Below are positions 38,182 to 47,720 of a stretch of DNA of 64,000 nucleotides, one piece after another (the stretch's first letter is position 1; every line of letters starts with the position of its first letter). The notes under the pieces were generated by a model, which was given only the letters and a program-made list of their open reading frames with translations, was not told where the DNA came from and ran no database searches. The position numbers were made by a program, and so were the translations under genes. This DNA comes from Psychroserpens luteus (GTDB taxonomy: Bacteria; Bacteroidota; Bacteroidia; Flavobacteriales; Flavobacteriaceae). The stretch covers positions 1-64,000 of the forward strand of contig NZ_JADILU010000007.1 in NCBI RefSeq assembly GCF_015319355.1. The letters are read 5' to 3'.

Positions 38182-39966
38182 CTACATACGTTCTGGCACA
38201 TTAATACCTAATAAGCCAAATGCGCTTTTAATGACGTTTGCAACAGACTGAGATAAACCTATTCTAAATGCTCTTGACACTTCATCTTCATTTCCAATAA
38301 CGATTGGTAAATTTTGGAAAAATGAATTGTAAGCCTTTACTAAATCGTAAGTATAATTAGCAATTAAAGCTGGACTATAGTTACTAGCTGCATTATTAAT
38401 TACCTCTGGAAATAACTCCAACTGTTTGAGAAGTTCTTTCTCTTTAGGATGCAATTTTAAACCAGAAAGATCCAATGAGCTATCTACTTTACCTGCTTTT
38501 CTCAAAACCGATTGTATTCTAGCGTAGGTATATTGAATAAACGGACCAGTATTTCCTTGAAAATCGATAGACTCCTTTGGATCAAATAAAATACGCTTTC
38601 TAGGATCTACTTTTAGTATAAAATACTTTAAAGCACCCAATCCTATGGTTTTATATAAATCTTGTTTTTCTTCTTGAGAATAGCCATCAAGCTTTCCTAA
38701 TTCTTCAGAAATCTCTCCAGCAGTCTGCGCCATTTCATCAACTAAATCATCTGCATCTACAACAGTCCCTTCTCTACTCTTCATTTTTCCTGAAGGTAAA
38801 TCTACCATCCCATAACTTAAGTGGTATAAATTATCTGCCCAATCAAAACCGAGTTTTTTGATGATTAAGAATAAGACCTGAAAATGATATTCTTGCTCAT
38901 TACCTACAGTATAAACCATACCACCAACATCTGGAAAATCCTTAACACGTTGGATAGCTGTACCAATGTCTTGCGTCATATAAACAGCAGTACCATCACT
39001 ACGTAAAACGATTTTTTCGTCAAGACCATCTTCTGTTAAATCACACCAAACAGAACCATCTTCTTTTTTGAAGAATACACCTGTTTTTAAACCTTCAGCA
39101 ACAAATTCTTTTCCTAATAAATAGGTTTGACTTTCATAATATAATTTATCAAAATCAACACCAATACTTTTATATGTTGTGTCAAAACCTTCATACACCC
39201 AACTGTTCATTTTTTCCCAAAGTGCCACTACTTCTAGATCTCCTGCTTCCCATTTAAGAAGCATTTGTTGCGCTTCTAAAATAATTGGCGCATTCTTCTT
39301 AGCTTCTTCTTCTGTTTGTCCTTCGGAAATGAGCTGTTGTATTTCAGCTTTATATTCTTGATCAAATTTCACGTAGTAATTCCCAACCAGCTTATCGCCT
39401 TTTAAACCTGACAATTGTGGCGTTTCTCCATTTCCGAAGCGTTTCCAAGCCAACATACTTTTACAAATATGAATTCCTCGATCATTAATGATTTGAGTCT
39501 TGTAAACTTTTTTGCCTGAAGCTTTTAAAATTTCGGAAACACTATAACCTAAAATCACATTTCTAACATGACCTAAATGCAAAGGCTTGTTGGTATTTGG
39601 CGAAGAATACTCTACCATTACCGCTTTTCCTTTTGAGTTTGGTGTTGCAAACCCATATTGAGATTGATCTTTTATATTATTAAAAAAATTGATATAATAA
39701 TCATCGTTGATTTCAATATTTAAAAAGCCTTTGACCACGTTGAAAGCTGTTACTTCTTCAACATTTTCAACTAAAAACTGACCAATTTTCTCTCCAATTT
39801 GAACAGGATTACCTTTCACAACCCTCAACATAGGAAACACAACTACAGTAATATCTCCAGCAAACTCTTTACGTGTTGCTTGAAATTCTACCGATTCTAA
39901 TTCTGCATCAAAAACAGTTTTAATAGCCTGTATTACATTAAGTGAGAGTGTCTCTTGAAGATTCAT
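38182..39966 (-). CDS. argS: Arginyl-tRNA synthetase
   Basis: The 594-residue class I synthetase has an N-terminal Add1-like domain, the HIGH-type motif in SSPNTNKPLHLGHVRNVILG (about 120-140), IINDRGIHICKSMLAW, the KMSKS-equivalent LPSGKMKSREGTVVDADDL (about 385-405), and an anticodon-binding DALR domain (NTGPFIQYTYARIQSV onwards) ending GLLGINVPERM. A TATCTTTG box (39996-39989) provides the promoter. It is convergent with the DinB-like gene, two bases apart. Confidence 0.98.
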   Translation of the reverse strand: MNLQETLSLNVIQAIKTVFDAELESVEFQATRKEFAGDITVVVFPMLRVVKGNPVQIGEKIGQFLVENVEEVTAFNVVKGFLNIEINDDYYINFFNNIKDQSQYGFATPNSKGKAVMVEYSSPNTNKPLHLGHVRNVILGYSVSEILKASGKKVYKTQIINDRGIHICKSMLAWKRFGNGETPQLSGLKGDKLVGNYYVKFDQEYKAEIQQLISEGQTEEEAKKNAPIILEAQQMLLKWEAGDLEVVALWEKMNSWVYEGFDTTYKSIGVDFDKLYYESQTYLLGKEFVAEGLKTGVFFKKEDGSVWCDLTEDGLDEKIVLRSDGTAVYMTQDIGTAIQRVKDFPDVGGMVYTVGNEQEYHFQVLFLIIKKLGFDWADNLYHLSYGMVDLPSGKMKSREGTVVDADDLVDEMAQTAGEISEELGKLDGYSQEEKQDLYKTIGLGALKYFILKVDPRKRILFDPKESIDFQGNTGPFIQYTYARIQSVLRKAGKVDSSLDLSGLKLHPKEKELLKQLELFPEVINNAASNYSPALIANYTYDLVKAYNSFFQNLPIVIGNEDEVSRAFRIGLSQSVANVIKSAFGLLGINVPERM

Positions 39967-39988
39967 TTTGGTATGGATTTTAAGTCTG

Positions 39989-39996
39989 CAAAGATA
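39989..39996 (-). promoter_or_regulatory. TAnnTTTG box for argS
   Basis: TATCTTTG on the minus strand is 22 bases before the argS start codon. Confidence 0.55.
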
Positions 39997-40120
39997 GACT
40001 TTTTATTAAAATTTAGGGATATAATGTGTGGATTATTCCTTATTTTTCGAGGTCAAATCATTACTTAGAATACTAGTGAGAAACAAAAATCTCTATTTCA
40101 TATTCTGATGTAAATATGAT

Positions 40121-40128
40121 TAAATTTG
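40121..40128 (+). promoter_or_regulatory. TAnnTTTG box directly before the GH53 gene
   Basis: TAAATTTG ends three bases before the ATG at 40132, implying a leaderless mRNA. An in-frame TTG at 40126 is inside the box and cannot be the start. Confidence 0.5.
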
Positions 40129-40131
40129 AAC

Positions 40132-41265
40132 ATGAAATATTTTAAATTTTTACTACTATCACTAACAATTACATCTTGTAATTCATCAGATAACACAATT
40201 GAAGAAGATTTAACACCTCCAGATCCAACACCTGTGTTTTACAAAGGGATGGATTTATCATTTCAGTCTGAATTAGAAGACCATAGTGTGACTTATAGAG
40301 ATGTAAATGGTAGTCCTGTTGATTTATTAAACTATGTTACAAATAAAGGCACCAATCTAGTAAGACTCAAACTTTGGCATACATCACAAAATGGAGAAAA
40401 CACTTTAAGCGATGTGAAGGCTTATGCGACTCGTATTAAAAATACAGGATCAAATTTTTTGTTAGATTTTCATTATAGTGATTTTTGGGCAGATCCTGGA
40501 ACTCAAACACCACCTGTTGCATGGCAAAACATGACTGACGAAGAGATTAGAATTGCTATTTATGAGTATACAAAAGATGTGGTTACGCAATTAAAAAATC
40601 AAAATACGTTACCTGAGATCATCCAAATTGGCAATAAAACTGATAGTGGTTTTCTATGGAACTACGGAAAAGTATGGGACGAATTCTCCAACAATTGGGG
40701 GAATTATGCTGCTTTGGTACGTGAAGCGATAAGAGCGGTAAGAGAAGTTGACACTGAAAATAAAGTTAAAATTATGCTGCATCACTCTAACGTTGAACAT
40801 TCAATTTACTTTTTTACTGAGCTAGAACCATTTGCGCTTGACTATGATATTATTGGTTTGTCTTACTATCCGCAATACCAAACTAAAGATCTTAATCTTG
40901 TTGCTAATAAGCTCAATATTCTAGCTACAACCTTCGGAAAAGATATTTTAATGGTAGAAGTTGCCTACCCTTTTACATTGCAATGGGACGACAACCAAAA
41001 CAACTATATTGGAAGTCTTAATCAAATCATACCAGAATTCTCTCCAACACCTGAAGGTCAAAAAGCATATATGGAATGGTTAGTCACTACTATTAAAAAC
41101 ATCCCAGAAAATCATGGAATAGGATTCTGTTATTGGGCTCCAGATTGGGTTAGTTTCCCTAATAATGACACAAGTGTATCTGGAGGTAGCGCATGGGAAA
41201 ATCAATGCCTATTTGATTTTGATCACAAAGCATTACCAGCTTTAGATATTTTTAGCAATAACTAA
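40132..41265 (+). CDS. GH53 endo-beta-1,4-galactanase-like lipoprotein with altered catalytic site
   Basis: The 377-residue protein has a lipoprotein signal ending LTITSC (Cys16) and a GH53 TIM-barrel: YKGMDLSFQSELED, TNLVRLKLWH, NFLLDFHYSDFWADPGTQ, IIGLSYYPQYQ, and a C-terminal SAWENQCLFDFDHKALPAL. GH53 enzymes cut beta-1,4-galactan with two glutamates. The nucleophile is present (MVEVAYP, Glu276). The acid/base position, normally in a GNE motif, reads IQIGNKTDSG: Lys169, codon AAA at 40636. A single G-to-A change from GAA would explain this. The protein may be inactive or act as a galactan-binding lipoprotein. Confidence 0.88.
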   Translation: MKYFKFLLLSLTITSCNSSDNTIEEDLTPPDPTPVFYKGMDLSFQSELEDHSVTYRDVNGSPVDLLNYVTNKGTNLVRLKLWHTSQNGENTLSDVKAYATRIKNTGSNFLLDFHYSDFWADPGTQTPPVAWQNMTDEEIRIAIYEYTKDVVTQLKNQNTLPEIIQIGNKTDSGFLWNYGKVWDEFSNNWGNYAALVREAIRAVREVDTENKVKIMLHHSNVEHSIYFFTELEPFALDYDIIGLSYYPQYQTKDLNLVANKLNILATTFGKDILMVEVAYPFTLQWDDNQNNYIGSLNQIIPEFSPTPEGQKAYMEWLVTTIKNIPENHGIGFCYWAPDWVSFPNNDTSVSGGSAWENQCLFDFDHKALPALDIFSNN

Positions 41266-41568
41266 CAATCAAGCAATTATACAAATTACTCTAATACCTT
41301 GCATTTCATCGACTGAAGTGTTCTTTTTCTATGATTTTTACCGTTTATCTATTCGTCGATGTTTTTATTTTTTCAAAGATTCACTTTAACTAATTTATCG
41401 GTAATAAAACCTAAAAATTAGGGTTTAAGATACTTTTTTTACATTTTTGAATTGCTATTAATCAAAGTCCCAAACGTTGATGAAACTTAATAATCAATCT
41501 TTATTGAGATTGACATTATTATTTCAACACTCTAACGACCTAACTACAAAGGAAGTTTCGTGTACAAA

Positions 41569-41576
41569 TAATTTTG
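41569..41576 (+). promoter_or_regulatory. TAnnTTTG box for the histidine kinase gene
   Basis: TAATTTTG lies 25 bases before the ATG at 41602. The rest of the 336-base gap 41266-41601 shows only a small imperfect inverted repeat (41409-41426, ACCTAA with TTAGGGT) and no gene. Confidence 0.5.
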
Positions 41577-41601
41577 CAATTATTAATATCCTAATTAAAC
41601 A

Positions 41602-43656
41602 ATGAAGCAGTTAATTACATTAGCTGTTTTATGTATGTCGCTTTTTTGTTTTTCACAAACAAATGAGATCGATAGTCTTACTGTGGAATTAGCTTATCAA
41701 AAACAAGATTCATCAAAAGTAGAAACTTCTTTAAGATTAGTTAAGGCGCTTTACGACGCAAAAAGTTACAAAAAGGCCCTTACCTATATTGATAATACAG
41801 AACGTTTATCTAAGTTATTAAATCATACCAAAGGCATTGCTGATGTTAGCTATTTCAAAGCTTTAATTTACGCTCAAAATAATGATTACTACAACGCAAT
41901 TGATGGCTACAACAGATCACGTAAATATTACAGTCAGTTAGGTGATACATTAGGAATCGCTAAAGTAAATAACAGCATTGGCTTAATTGAAATTAAACGT
42001 GGTAATTATAATATAGGTTTACAAAACTCATTGTCTGCCATCCACATCTTTGAAACAAAAAATCTCAAAAATGAATTAAGCTCTGCTTACAACAATCTTG
42101 CTGAAGCTTATTATAACACTAATCAAATAGATAAATCTTTAGAATTTAATATTAAAGCTTTATCCGTAAGAGAACAATTACAAGATAGCATTGGTATAAA
42201 ATTGTCAACACGTAATATAGCAACATTATATTCTGAAAGAAAAGAACATAGAAAAGCTATTGAATTCTATGAAAAAGTATTAAAACTTCTCAATCCAAAT
42301 ACAGACCAAACACTTAAAGGTGAAATATTACCTCGTATTGGAGCAGAGTACTTACGTTTTAAAGATTACAAAAAAGCTACAGACTACTTATTTGAAGGCC
42401 TAAAATTCAATAGGAAAATTAATAATAAAGATGGTGTTTTGAGAGCACTCAATGCTATTGGCGAATTGAATATGGAGCTCAGAAATTTAAAATCTGCAAC
42501 AATTCAAATAGATGAAGCTTATGCTATCGCTAAAGAAATTGATAATAAACCAGAGCTTCTCAAAAACTACAGACTACACAAAGAATTGGATTCTATTAGA
42601 GGTCGATTTCAAAATGCATTTTTCTGGCAAGGAAAATATTTTGCATTAAAAAGCGAGCTAGACAAAGAAAATCAGCCTATAATTCCTATTCTCACAAAAC
42701 CAATTGAAGCAAAACCTATTGATAAAATCAAAGACTTCACTTCGTTAGCTACACAAGAGCAAAATGAAAAAGAAATTATTGAATTAAAAAAACTTAAAAC
42801 GAATTCTTATGTATTAGGAGCAGCCTTTTTAATTGTATCTATCATACTGCTATTAACATATTTGAAACGAAAAAACATTATAAAATCCAACAGAGAACTC
42901 AAAAAGAGAAATAAAGAGATTCAATTGAGAAACATTGAATTTGCAGAACAGACCAAACATCTTGAAGAAGTTAACCATGTAAAAGATAGATTATTTTCAA
43001 TCGTATCACATGATTTAAAAGATTCAATTTCATCAATAAAAGGATTTATAGATCTACTTAAAGAAGACGGTATTTCTCGTGAAGAATTTTATGACTTAGT
43101 GCCAGAGCTTAGTGAAAATGCAGACAGCGCGTCACAACTTCTTTACAATCTTTTAAATTGGTCTAAATCTCAAATGCAGAATTTAGAACCAAAAGCAGAA
43201 CTCTTTAATATACAGGACGTATTCAAAAATAAAATAAGTTTAGTTGAGCAAAAAGTTGAACAAAAGCGTATTATTTTAATTGATGAATCAAGAAGAGATT
43301 TTATCTATGCAGATAGAAGTATGATTGAAATTGTAGTTCAAAATTTAATTACAAATGCTGTAAAATTCACACGTGTTGGTGACTCTATAACAGTATCAAA
43401 TTCTGATCATAATGGGAAGAGTTTATTATGTATTGAAGATACAGGAGTTGGTATTTCTAAAGAAAACATAGATAAGTTATTCCAAAGCGGAACCTTTACT
43501 ACTAGAGGAACGAGTAATGAAAAAGGCACAGGTTTAGGTTTAACAATTTGCAAAGAATTAGTAGAACTCAATAATGGTAGAATCTGGGTTGAAAGCACAC
43601 CTGGAGTTGGTACTAAATTCTATGTTGAACTTCCTAAAATTGAGCCTAAAAACTAA
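41602..43656 (+). CDS. TPR-containing sensor histidine kinase
   Basis: The 684-residue protein has a signal peptide (1-19), a periplasmic array of about six to seven tetratricopeptide repeats (about 60-350), one membrane helix (about 403-420, LGAAFLIVSIILLLTYL), a short coiled coil, a HisKA dimerisation domain with His470 in VSHDLKDSISS, and an HATPase domain (NLITNAVKFT, IEDTGVGIS, GTGLGLTICKELVELNNGRIW). No response-regulator gene is adjacent, so its partner is elsewhere. TPR-type kinases of this form are common in Bacteroidota; the signal is unknown. Confidence 0.93.
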   Translation: MKQLITLAVLCMSLFCFSQTNEIDSLTVELAYQKQDSSKVETSLRLVKALYDAKSYKKALTYIDNTERLSKLLNHTKGIADVSYFKALIYAQNNDYYNAIDGYNRSRKYYSQLGDTLGIAKVNNSIGLIEIKRGNYNIGLQNSLSAIHIFETKNLKNELSSAYNNLAEAYYNTNQIDKSLEFNIKALSVREQLQDSIGIKLSTRNIATLYSERKEHRKAIEFYEKVLKLLNPNTDQTLKGEILPRIGAEYLRFKDYKKATDYLFEGLKFNRKINNKDGVLRALNAIGELNMELRNLKSATIQIDEAYAIAKEIDNKPELLKNYRLHKELDSIRGRFQNAFFWQGKYFALKSELDKENQPIIPILTKPIEAKPIDKIKDFTSLATQEQNEKEIIELKKLKTNSYVLGAAFLIVSIILLLTYLKRKNIIKSNRELKKRNKEIQLRNIEFAEQTKHLEEVNHVKDRLFSIVSHDLKDSISSIKGFIDLLKEDGISREEFYDLVPELSENADSASQLLYNLLNWSKSQMQNLEPKAELFNIQDVFKNKISLVEQKVEQKRIILIDESRRDFIYADRSMIEIVVQNLITNAVKFTRVGDSITVSNSDHNGKSLLCIEDTGVGISKENIDKLFQSGTFTTRGTSNEKGTGLGLTICKELVELNNGRIWVESTPGVGTKFYVELPKIEPKN

Positions 43657-43720
43657 TTCAATTCCAATCCTCAATTTCATATAATTATTTTTGGTATATT
43701 GACATTCAAAACCAACCATA

Positions 43721-44350
43721 ATGAGATACTTTATCATTTCTTGTCTTCTAATTTCTTTTTTAAGCTGCAAAGAAAAAGTAGATATTTCCAAAGAAAAAGC
43801 AATTACAAATCACTTACCAGAATTATTCTCATTGATGCAAGGATCATTTGATTCTGAAATACAATCACAAGTAGATTCGACTTATTTTAATATTTCGTTA
43901 CACATGTATCCAATCTGGAAAGACAGAGGGAATTTCCTCTATGTTGAGCAAGCGCTTACTACTAAACAGGACCAACCTTACAGACAACGTATTTATGAAG
44001 TCACTAAATTAAACGACAGCCTATATAGCTCTGCAATTTACACTATAGAAAATGATTCACTATGGATTGGAAAATGGAAATCTCCTGAAGCTTTTGACAC
44101 GCTCGTTTGGAATAATGTGACAAAAAAAGAAGGATGTGAAGTTATACTAAAGCGAATAGAACCAAATTATTTCAAAGGAGAAACTGGAGACAAAACCTGT
44201 AAAAGTTCTCTTTATGGAGCCTCTTATGCAACTAGTGAAGTGGAAATCATGGAAGACAAGATCATCTCATGGGATCAAGGCTTTGATGACAAGGACGAAC
44301 ACATTTGGGGTGCAGAAAAAGGCGGTTATATTTTTAATAAACTTGACTAA
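43721..44350 (+). CDS. CpcT/CpeT-family lipoprotein
   Basis: The 209-residue protein has a lipoprotein signal ending ISFLSC (Cys16). The mature domain fits the CpcT/CpeT family: LPELFSLMQGSFDSEIQSQ, MYPIWKDRGNFLYVEQA, QPYRQRIYEV, and GCEVILKRIEPNYFKGETGDKTCKSSLYGASYATSEVEIMEDKI-like motifs. In cyanobacteria such proteins attach bilins to phycobiliproteins; here there are no phycobilisomes and the protein is lipid-anchored, so it may bind another ligand. Its end overlaps the convergent ctlX-like gene by four bases. Confidence 0.85.
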   Translation: MRYFIISCLLISFLSCKEKVDISKEKAITNHLPELFSLMQGSFDSEIQSQVDSTYFNISLHMYPIWKDRGNFLYVEQALTTKQDQPYRQRIYEVTKLNDSLYSSAIYTIENDSLWIGKWKSPEAFDTLVWNNVTKKEGCEVILKRIEPNYFKGETGDKTCKSSLYGASYATSEVEIMEDKIISWDQGFDDKDEHIWGAEKGGYIFNKLD

Positions 44351-45279
44351 ACTTTAGGTAAGAAAACCTCAGCCATCATACAGCGAGCACTTCCACCACC
44401 ACAAGTTTCTATTGTTTCTAAACTACTCGATAAGATTGGGCAAAATCTTTCAATGTCTGCAACCTGTTTTGGAGTTAAACTATCGTGAGCAGCTTTACTC
44501 ATTACCAAATAACGTTGGTCATTCTCTCCTTTTACTTGTAACATATTACCAGCAAATTGGTGCATTTGACTTTCATTAATCTCTATGATTACTTTACCAT
44601 CTTGCTTAAGGTTTTTGATAACATTTTTTCGCTCCTTTTTATCATCAATTGAATCCAAGCATATTACAGAGAACTTCTCAGCCAAACACATCATTACATT
44701 AGTATGATAGATTGCCAAACGCTTTCCATCAACGTTTTGATATGCAGTAAAAACGACTGGAGTATATTCAAAATCTTCGCAAAATTCTATAAACAATTCC
44801 TCATCTGCTCTTGGTGACAATGCACAATATGCTTTTGAATTAATTCTATCTAGCAATATGCTACCAGTACCTTCTAGAAAGAAACCTTCATCTTCAGCAC
44901 TTGTATAATCTATAATATTGTTAATTTGAAAACCCTCCTTTTCTAAACGAATAAAAACCTCATCACGTCTTTCTCTTCTTCTGTTTTCTGCAAACATTGG
45001 ATATAAACCTACATCACCATTTTCATGAAAACTCACCCAATTATTAGGAAAAATAGAATCTGGAGTATCCATTAATTCATCATCATTCTCCACAATTACA
45101 TTAACACCAACTGCTCTTAGTTTTTCTACAAAATCATCAAACTCAACTTGCGCTTTTGCATTGATTTCGGCATTCTTTATATTAAGATCTTCTTGAAAAT
45201 AATTATTGACTGCAGTTTGCTCATTCATCCTAAAATTAACAGGACGAATCATTAAAATTGTATTTGTAGTTTGTGACAT
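44347..45279 (-). CDS. ctlX: Amidinotransferase-superfamily hydrolase (CtlX type)
   Basis: The 310-residue protein fits the CtlX group of citrulline-utilisation hydrolases, relatives of arginine deiminase. It shows ILMIRPVNFRMNEQTAVNN at the start, DSIFPNNWVSFHENG (catalytic Asp/Asn region), EGTGSILLDR, IYHTNVMMCL (catalytic His) and a C-terminal TCGGGSARCMMAEVFLP with the nucleophilic cysteine. The substrate is likely citrulline or arginine-like, by family. It converges with the CpcT-like gene. Confidence 0.9.
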   Translation of the reverse strand: MSQTTNTILMIRPVNFRMNEQTAVNNYFQEDLNIKNAEINAKAQVEFDDFVEKLRAVGVNVIVENDDELMDTPDSIFPNNWVSFHENGDVGLYPMFAENRRRERRDEVFIRLEKEGFQINNIIDYTSAEDEGFFLEGTGSILLDRINSKAYCALSPRADEELFIEFCEDFEYTPVVFTAYQNVDGKRLAIYHTNVMMCLAEKFSVICLDSIDDKKERKNVIKNLKQDGKVIIEINESQMHQFAGNMLQVKGENDQRYLVMSKAAHDSLTPKQVADIERFCPILSSSLETIETCGGGSARCMMAEVFLPKV

Positions 45280-45325
45280 TTCAAAAAATTAAGGAACTGC
45301 TAAATTAAATAAAATAAGTAGAGAT

Positions 45326-45712
45326 TTATACCGCATTTCTATTATTAACACTAAGATGTAACCAATTAAGAGCAACTTGCCTGTCTTTAAACAATTTAAT
45401 GTCCCAATTATTACCTTTATTTATGTCTATTAGAATTTGCGTAGCCATTTCTGCATTTAGGTTATAGATAAGTACAGCCATGGATTTCACCTGACTTAAA
45501 TTAGCAATTTGAAGTTGTGCATCAAATTTATATGAATACGAATTTTCTTTGTTAATTAATAAGGAAAATGGGCTTTCTAAATTTGATAATAAAAATTCAT
45601 GATATTGATTAACCATATCAATATCCATTACGACGCCTTCGTTAATTATGACTTCGGCAATATTATTATGGATAATATTAATTTTCCCAAAAGGGAGGAT
45701 AAAAACTTTCAT
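45326..45712 (-). CDS. Small protein of unknown function, STAS-like size
   Basis: The 128-residue cytoplasmic protein has alternating strands and helices: NIIHNNIAEVIINEGVVMDIDMVNQYHEFLLSNL, SPFSLLINKENSYSY, SMAVLIYNLNAEMATQI, DIKLFKDRQVALNWLHLSV. The pattern recalls small SpoIIAA/STAS-like proteins, but no phosphorylation motif is clear. It lies 46 bases upstream of ctlX on the same strand, so the two may be cotranscribed. Confidence 0.6.
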   Translation of the reverse strand: MKVFILPFGKINIIHNNIAEVIINEGVVMDIDMVNQYHEFLLSNLESPFSLLINKENSYSYKFDAQLQIANLSQVKSMAVLIYNLNAEMATQILIDINKGNNWDIKLFKDRQVALNWLHLSVNNRNAV

Positions 45713-45806
45713 TAAACTATTAATTTAGAGGGATAAATCAAATTTAGAGTAACTTTAAGGAGAATTTAATCAACACTTATAAAGAAATAAACAACATATT
45801 AACAAT

Positions 45807-47573
45807 ATGACTCAAACAATTAAAAATCAGGTTATTACAAAATTAGCTTCACTGTTTTTAATCACCTTTTTATTATCTTGTTCTTCGGAAAGCAATTCTA
45901 TTCGTGAAGATTTCACTACTGAATTTGAGAAATCTAACGGACTACAAACAGCGACTTATACTGAAACAATTCAATTTTATCAGGATTTGGCAGATACGTT
46001 TTCCGAAGTAAAAATAGATAGTATTGGTGAAACAGATTCTGGGAAACCGCTTCATATTGTAACTTTAAATTCTGATTCTAATTTTAATTATTCTGAAATA
46101 AGAAACAACAAGCGTATTCTATTAATTAATAATGGGATTCATCCTGGAGAATCTGATGGTATTGATGCGACAATGATGCTCTTTCGAGATATCGTTCAAG
46201 GCAAAATAGACATGCCCCAATCTACAGTTTTAGTCACCATCCCAATTTATAATGTTGGAGGAAGTTTGAACCGAAACTCAACAACCCGAACAAATCAAAA
46301 CGGTCCAGAAACTTATGGATTTAGAGGTAATGCACGTAATTTTGATTTGAATAGGGATTTTATAAAATCTGACACCAAGAACGCTAGAACTTTTGCTCAA
46401 ATTTTTCACTTAATAGAGCCTGATGTTTTTATCGACAACCACGTTAGTAACGGAGCAGATTACCAATACACACTAACACATCTATTTACGCAGCACAATA
46501 AGTTAGGTGGAGAACTTGGTGATTTCATCCACAACAAAATGATGCCTCAACTAGAACAAAAACTTGCGAAAAAAGATTGGGATATCACACCTTACGTGAA
46601 TGTATTTAATAGAACACCTGAGGAAGGTTTTAGTCAGTTTATGGATTCTCCTAGATATTCTACGGGTTATACTACATTATGGAACACTTTAGGCATGATG
46701 GTAGAAACTCATATGCTAAAACCTTACAAGCAACGTGTTGAAGGGACTTATGAGCTTATGAAAAGTATGATAGAAATTACCGAGAATGAAGGTGAGACTA
46801 TTTCCGTATTACGTGAAAATGCAGTAGATAATTTGCGAAACAAAAAAACCTATCCTTTACAATGGACCATTGACACCACAAAAACCACAACCTTAGATTT
46901 TAAAGGATTTGAAGGTAACATGATTGAAAGTCATCTTACTGGTGCAAAGCGACTAAAATATGACACTAGCAAACCATTTACGAAACCAGTGACTTATAGA
47001 AATTATATGACTTCAACTTTGGATGTAGAAATTCCTGAAGCATATATAATTCCGCAAGGATGGTGGAACATTATTGAACTTTTAAAGCTAAATAACATAG
47101 AAATGAATCGCTTTGAGAGTGATACGACTTTAACGGTCAAATCTTATAAGATTAAAAACTACGAGACAAGAAAACAAGCTTATGAAGGTCATTATCCTCA
47201 CTACAATGTGGAGTTAGATGTTTCCGAAGTAAAAATGACATTTTTTAAAGGTGATTATATAGTTAATACCAACCAAAACGGATTTAGATATCTACTTGAA
47301 ACCTTAGAACCTCAAGCTCCAGATTCATTTTTTAGTTGGAATTTCTTTGATACGATTCTGCAACAAAAAGAAGGCTTTTCTCCTTATGTATGGGAAGATA
47401 AAGCGCTACAATTATTGAGAAACAACCCCAAATTGCAAATCGATTTTAATTTGAGAAAGTCATTCGATAAAGATTTTGCAAATAATTGGTATGCACAGTT
47501 AGATTGGTTGCACAAACAAAGTGAAAATTATGAGAAAGCTCATTTGCAGTATCCTGTTTATAAATTGTTTTAA
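45807..47573 (+). CDS. M14-family zinc carboxypeptidase, lipoprotein
   Basis: The 588-residue protein has a lipoprotein signal ending TFLLSC with an octamer copy directly after it. The peptidase domain has the zinc motif NNGIHPGESDG (His112, Glu115), the NARNFDLNRDFIK substrate-binding region, the third zinc ligand in IDNHVSNGADYQYT, and the catalytic glutamate in GMMVETHMLKPY. M14 enzymes remove C-terminal residues or cut gamma-glutamyl-type peptide bonds. The C-terminal 230 residues form a separate domain I cannot name. It precedes the amidoligase cluster by 147 bases. Confidence 0.9.
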   Translation: MTQTIKNQVITKLASLFLITFLLSCSSESNSIREDFTTEFEKSNGLQTATYTETIQFYQDLADTFSEVKIDSIGETDSGKPLHIVTLNSDSNFNYSEIRNNKRILLINNGIHPGESDGIDATMMLFRDIVQGKIDMPQSTVLVTIPIYNVGGSLNRNSTTRTNQNGPETYGFRGNARNFDLNRDFIKSDTKNARTFAQIFHLIEPDVFIDNHVSNGADYQYTLTHLFTQHNKLGGELGDFIHNKMMPQLEQKLAKKDWDITPYVNVFNRTPEEGFSQFMDSPRYSTGYTTLWNTLGMMVETHMLKPYKQRVEGTYELMKSMIEITENEGETISVLRENAVDNLRNKKTYPLQWTIDTTKTTTLDFKGFEGNMIESHLTGAKRLKYDTSKPFTKPVTYRNYMTSTLDVEIPEAYIIPQGWWNIIELLKLNNIEMNRFESDTTLTVKSYKIKNYETRKQAYEGHYPHYNVELDVSEVKMTFFKGDYIVNTNQNGFRYLLETLEPQAPDSFFSWNFFDTILQQKEGFSPYVWEDKALQLLRNNPKLQIDFNLRKSFDKDFANNWYAQLDWLHKQSENYEKAHLQYPVYKLF

Positions 47574-47681
47574 TAACAATTAAAAATCACCTACACATAC
47601 AATTATAGATGATTGGTTTTCAAATAATTGGTTTTAAAAATTTTATTTTTCACCTTTTGTAAAAGCAATACTAAAATTATA

Positions 47682-47689
47682 TAAATTTG
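47682..47689 (+). promoter_or_regulatory. TAnnTTTG box for the RimK-like gene
   Basis: TAAATTTG with an upstream TTTTG (47655-47659) lies 31 bases before the start at 47721. It separates the amidoligase cluster from the M14 gene. Confidence 0.55.
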
Positions 47690-47720
47690 CTTAAAATTAT
47701 ATCGCTTTTAAGCGTCAAAC

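Noticed and set aside
40964-40970. Fourth GGGTAGG (minus strand) inside the GH53 gene
   Set aside because: After 19 bases it has ATCTTT, not TTATAT, and it encodes conserved residues (AYPF), so it is a chance match.
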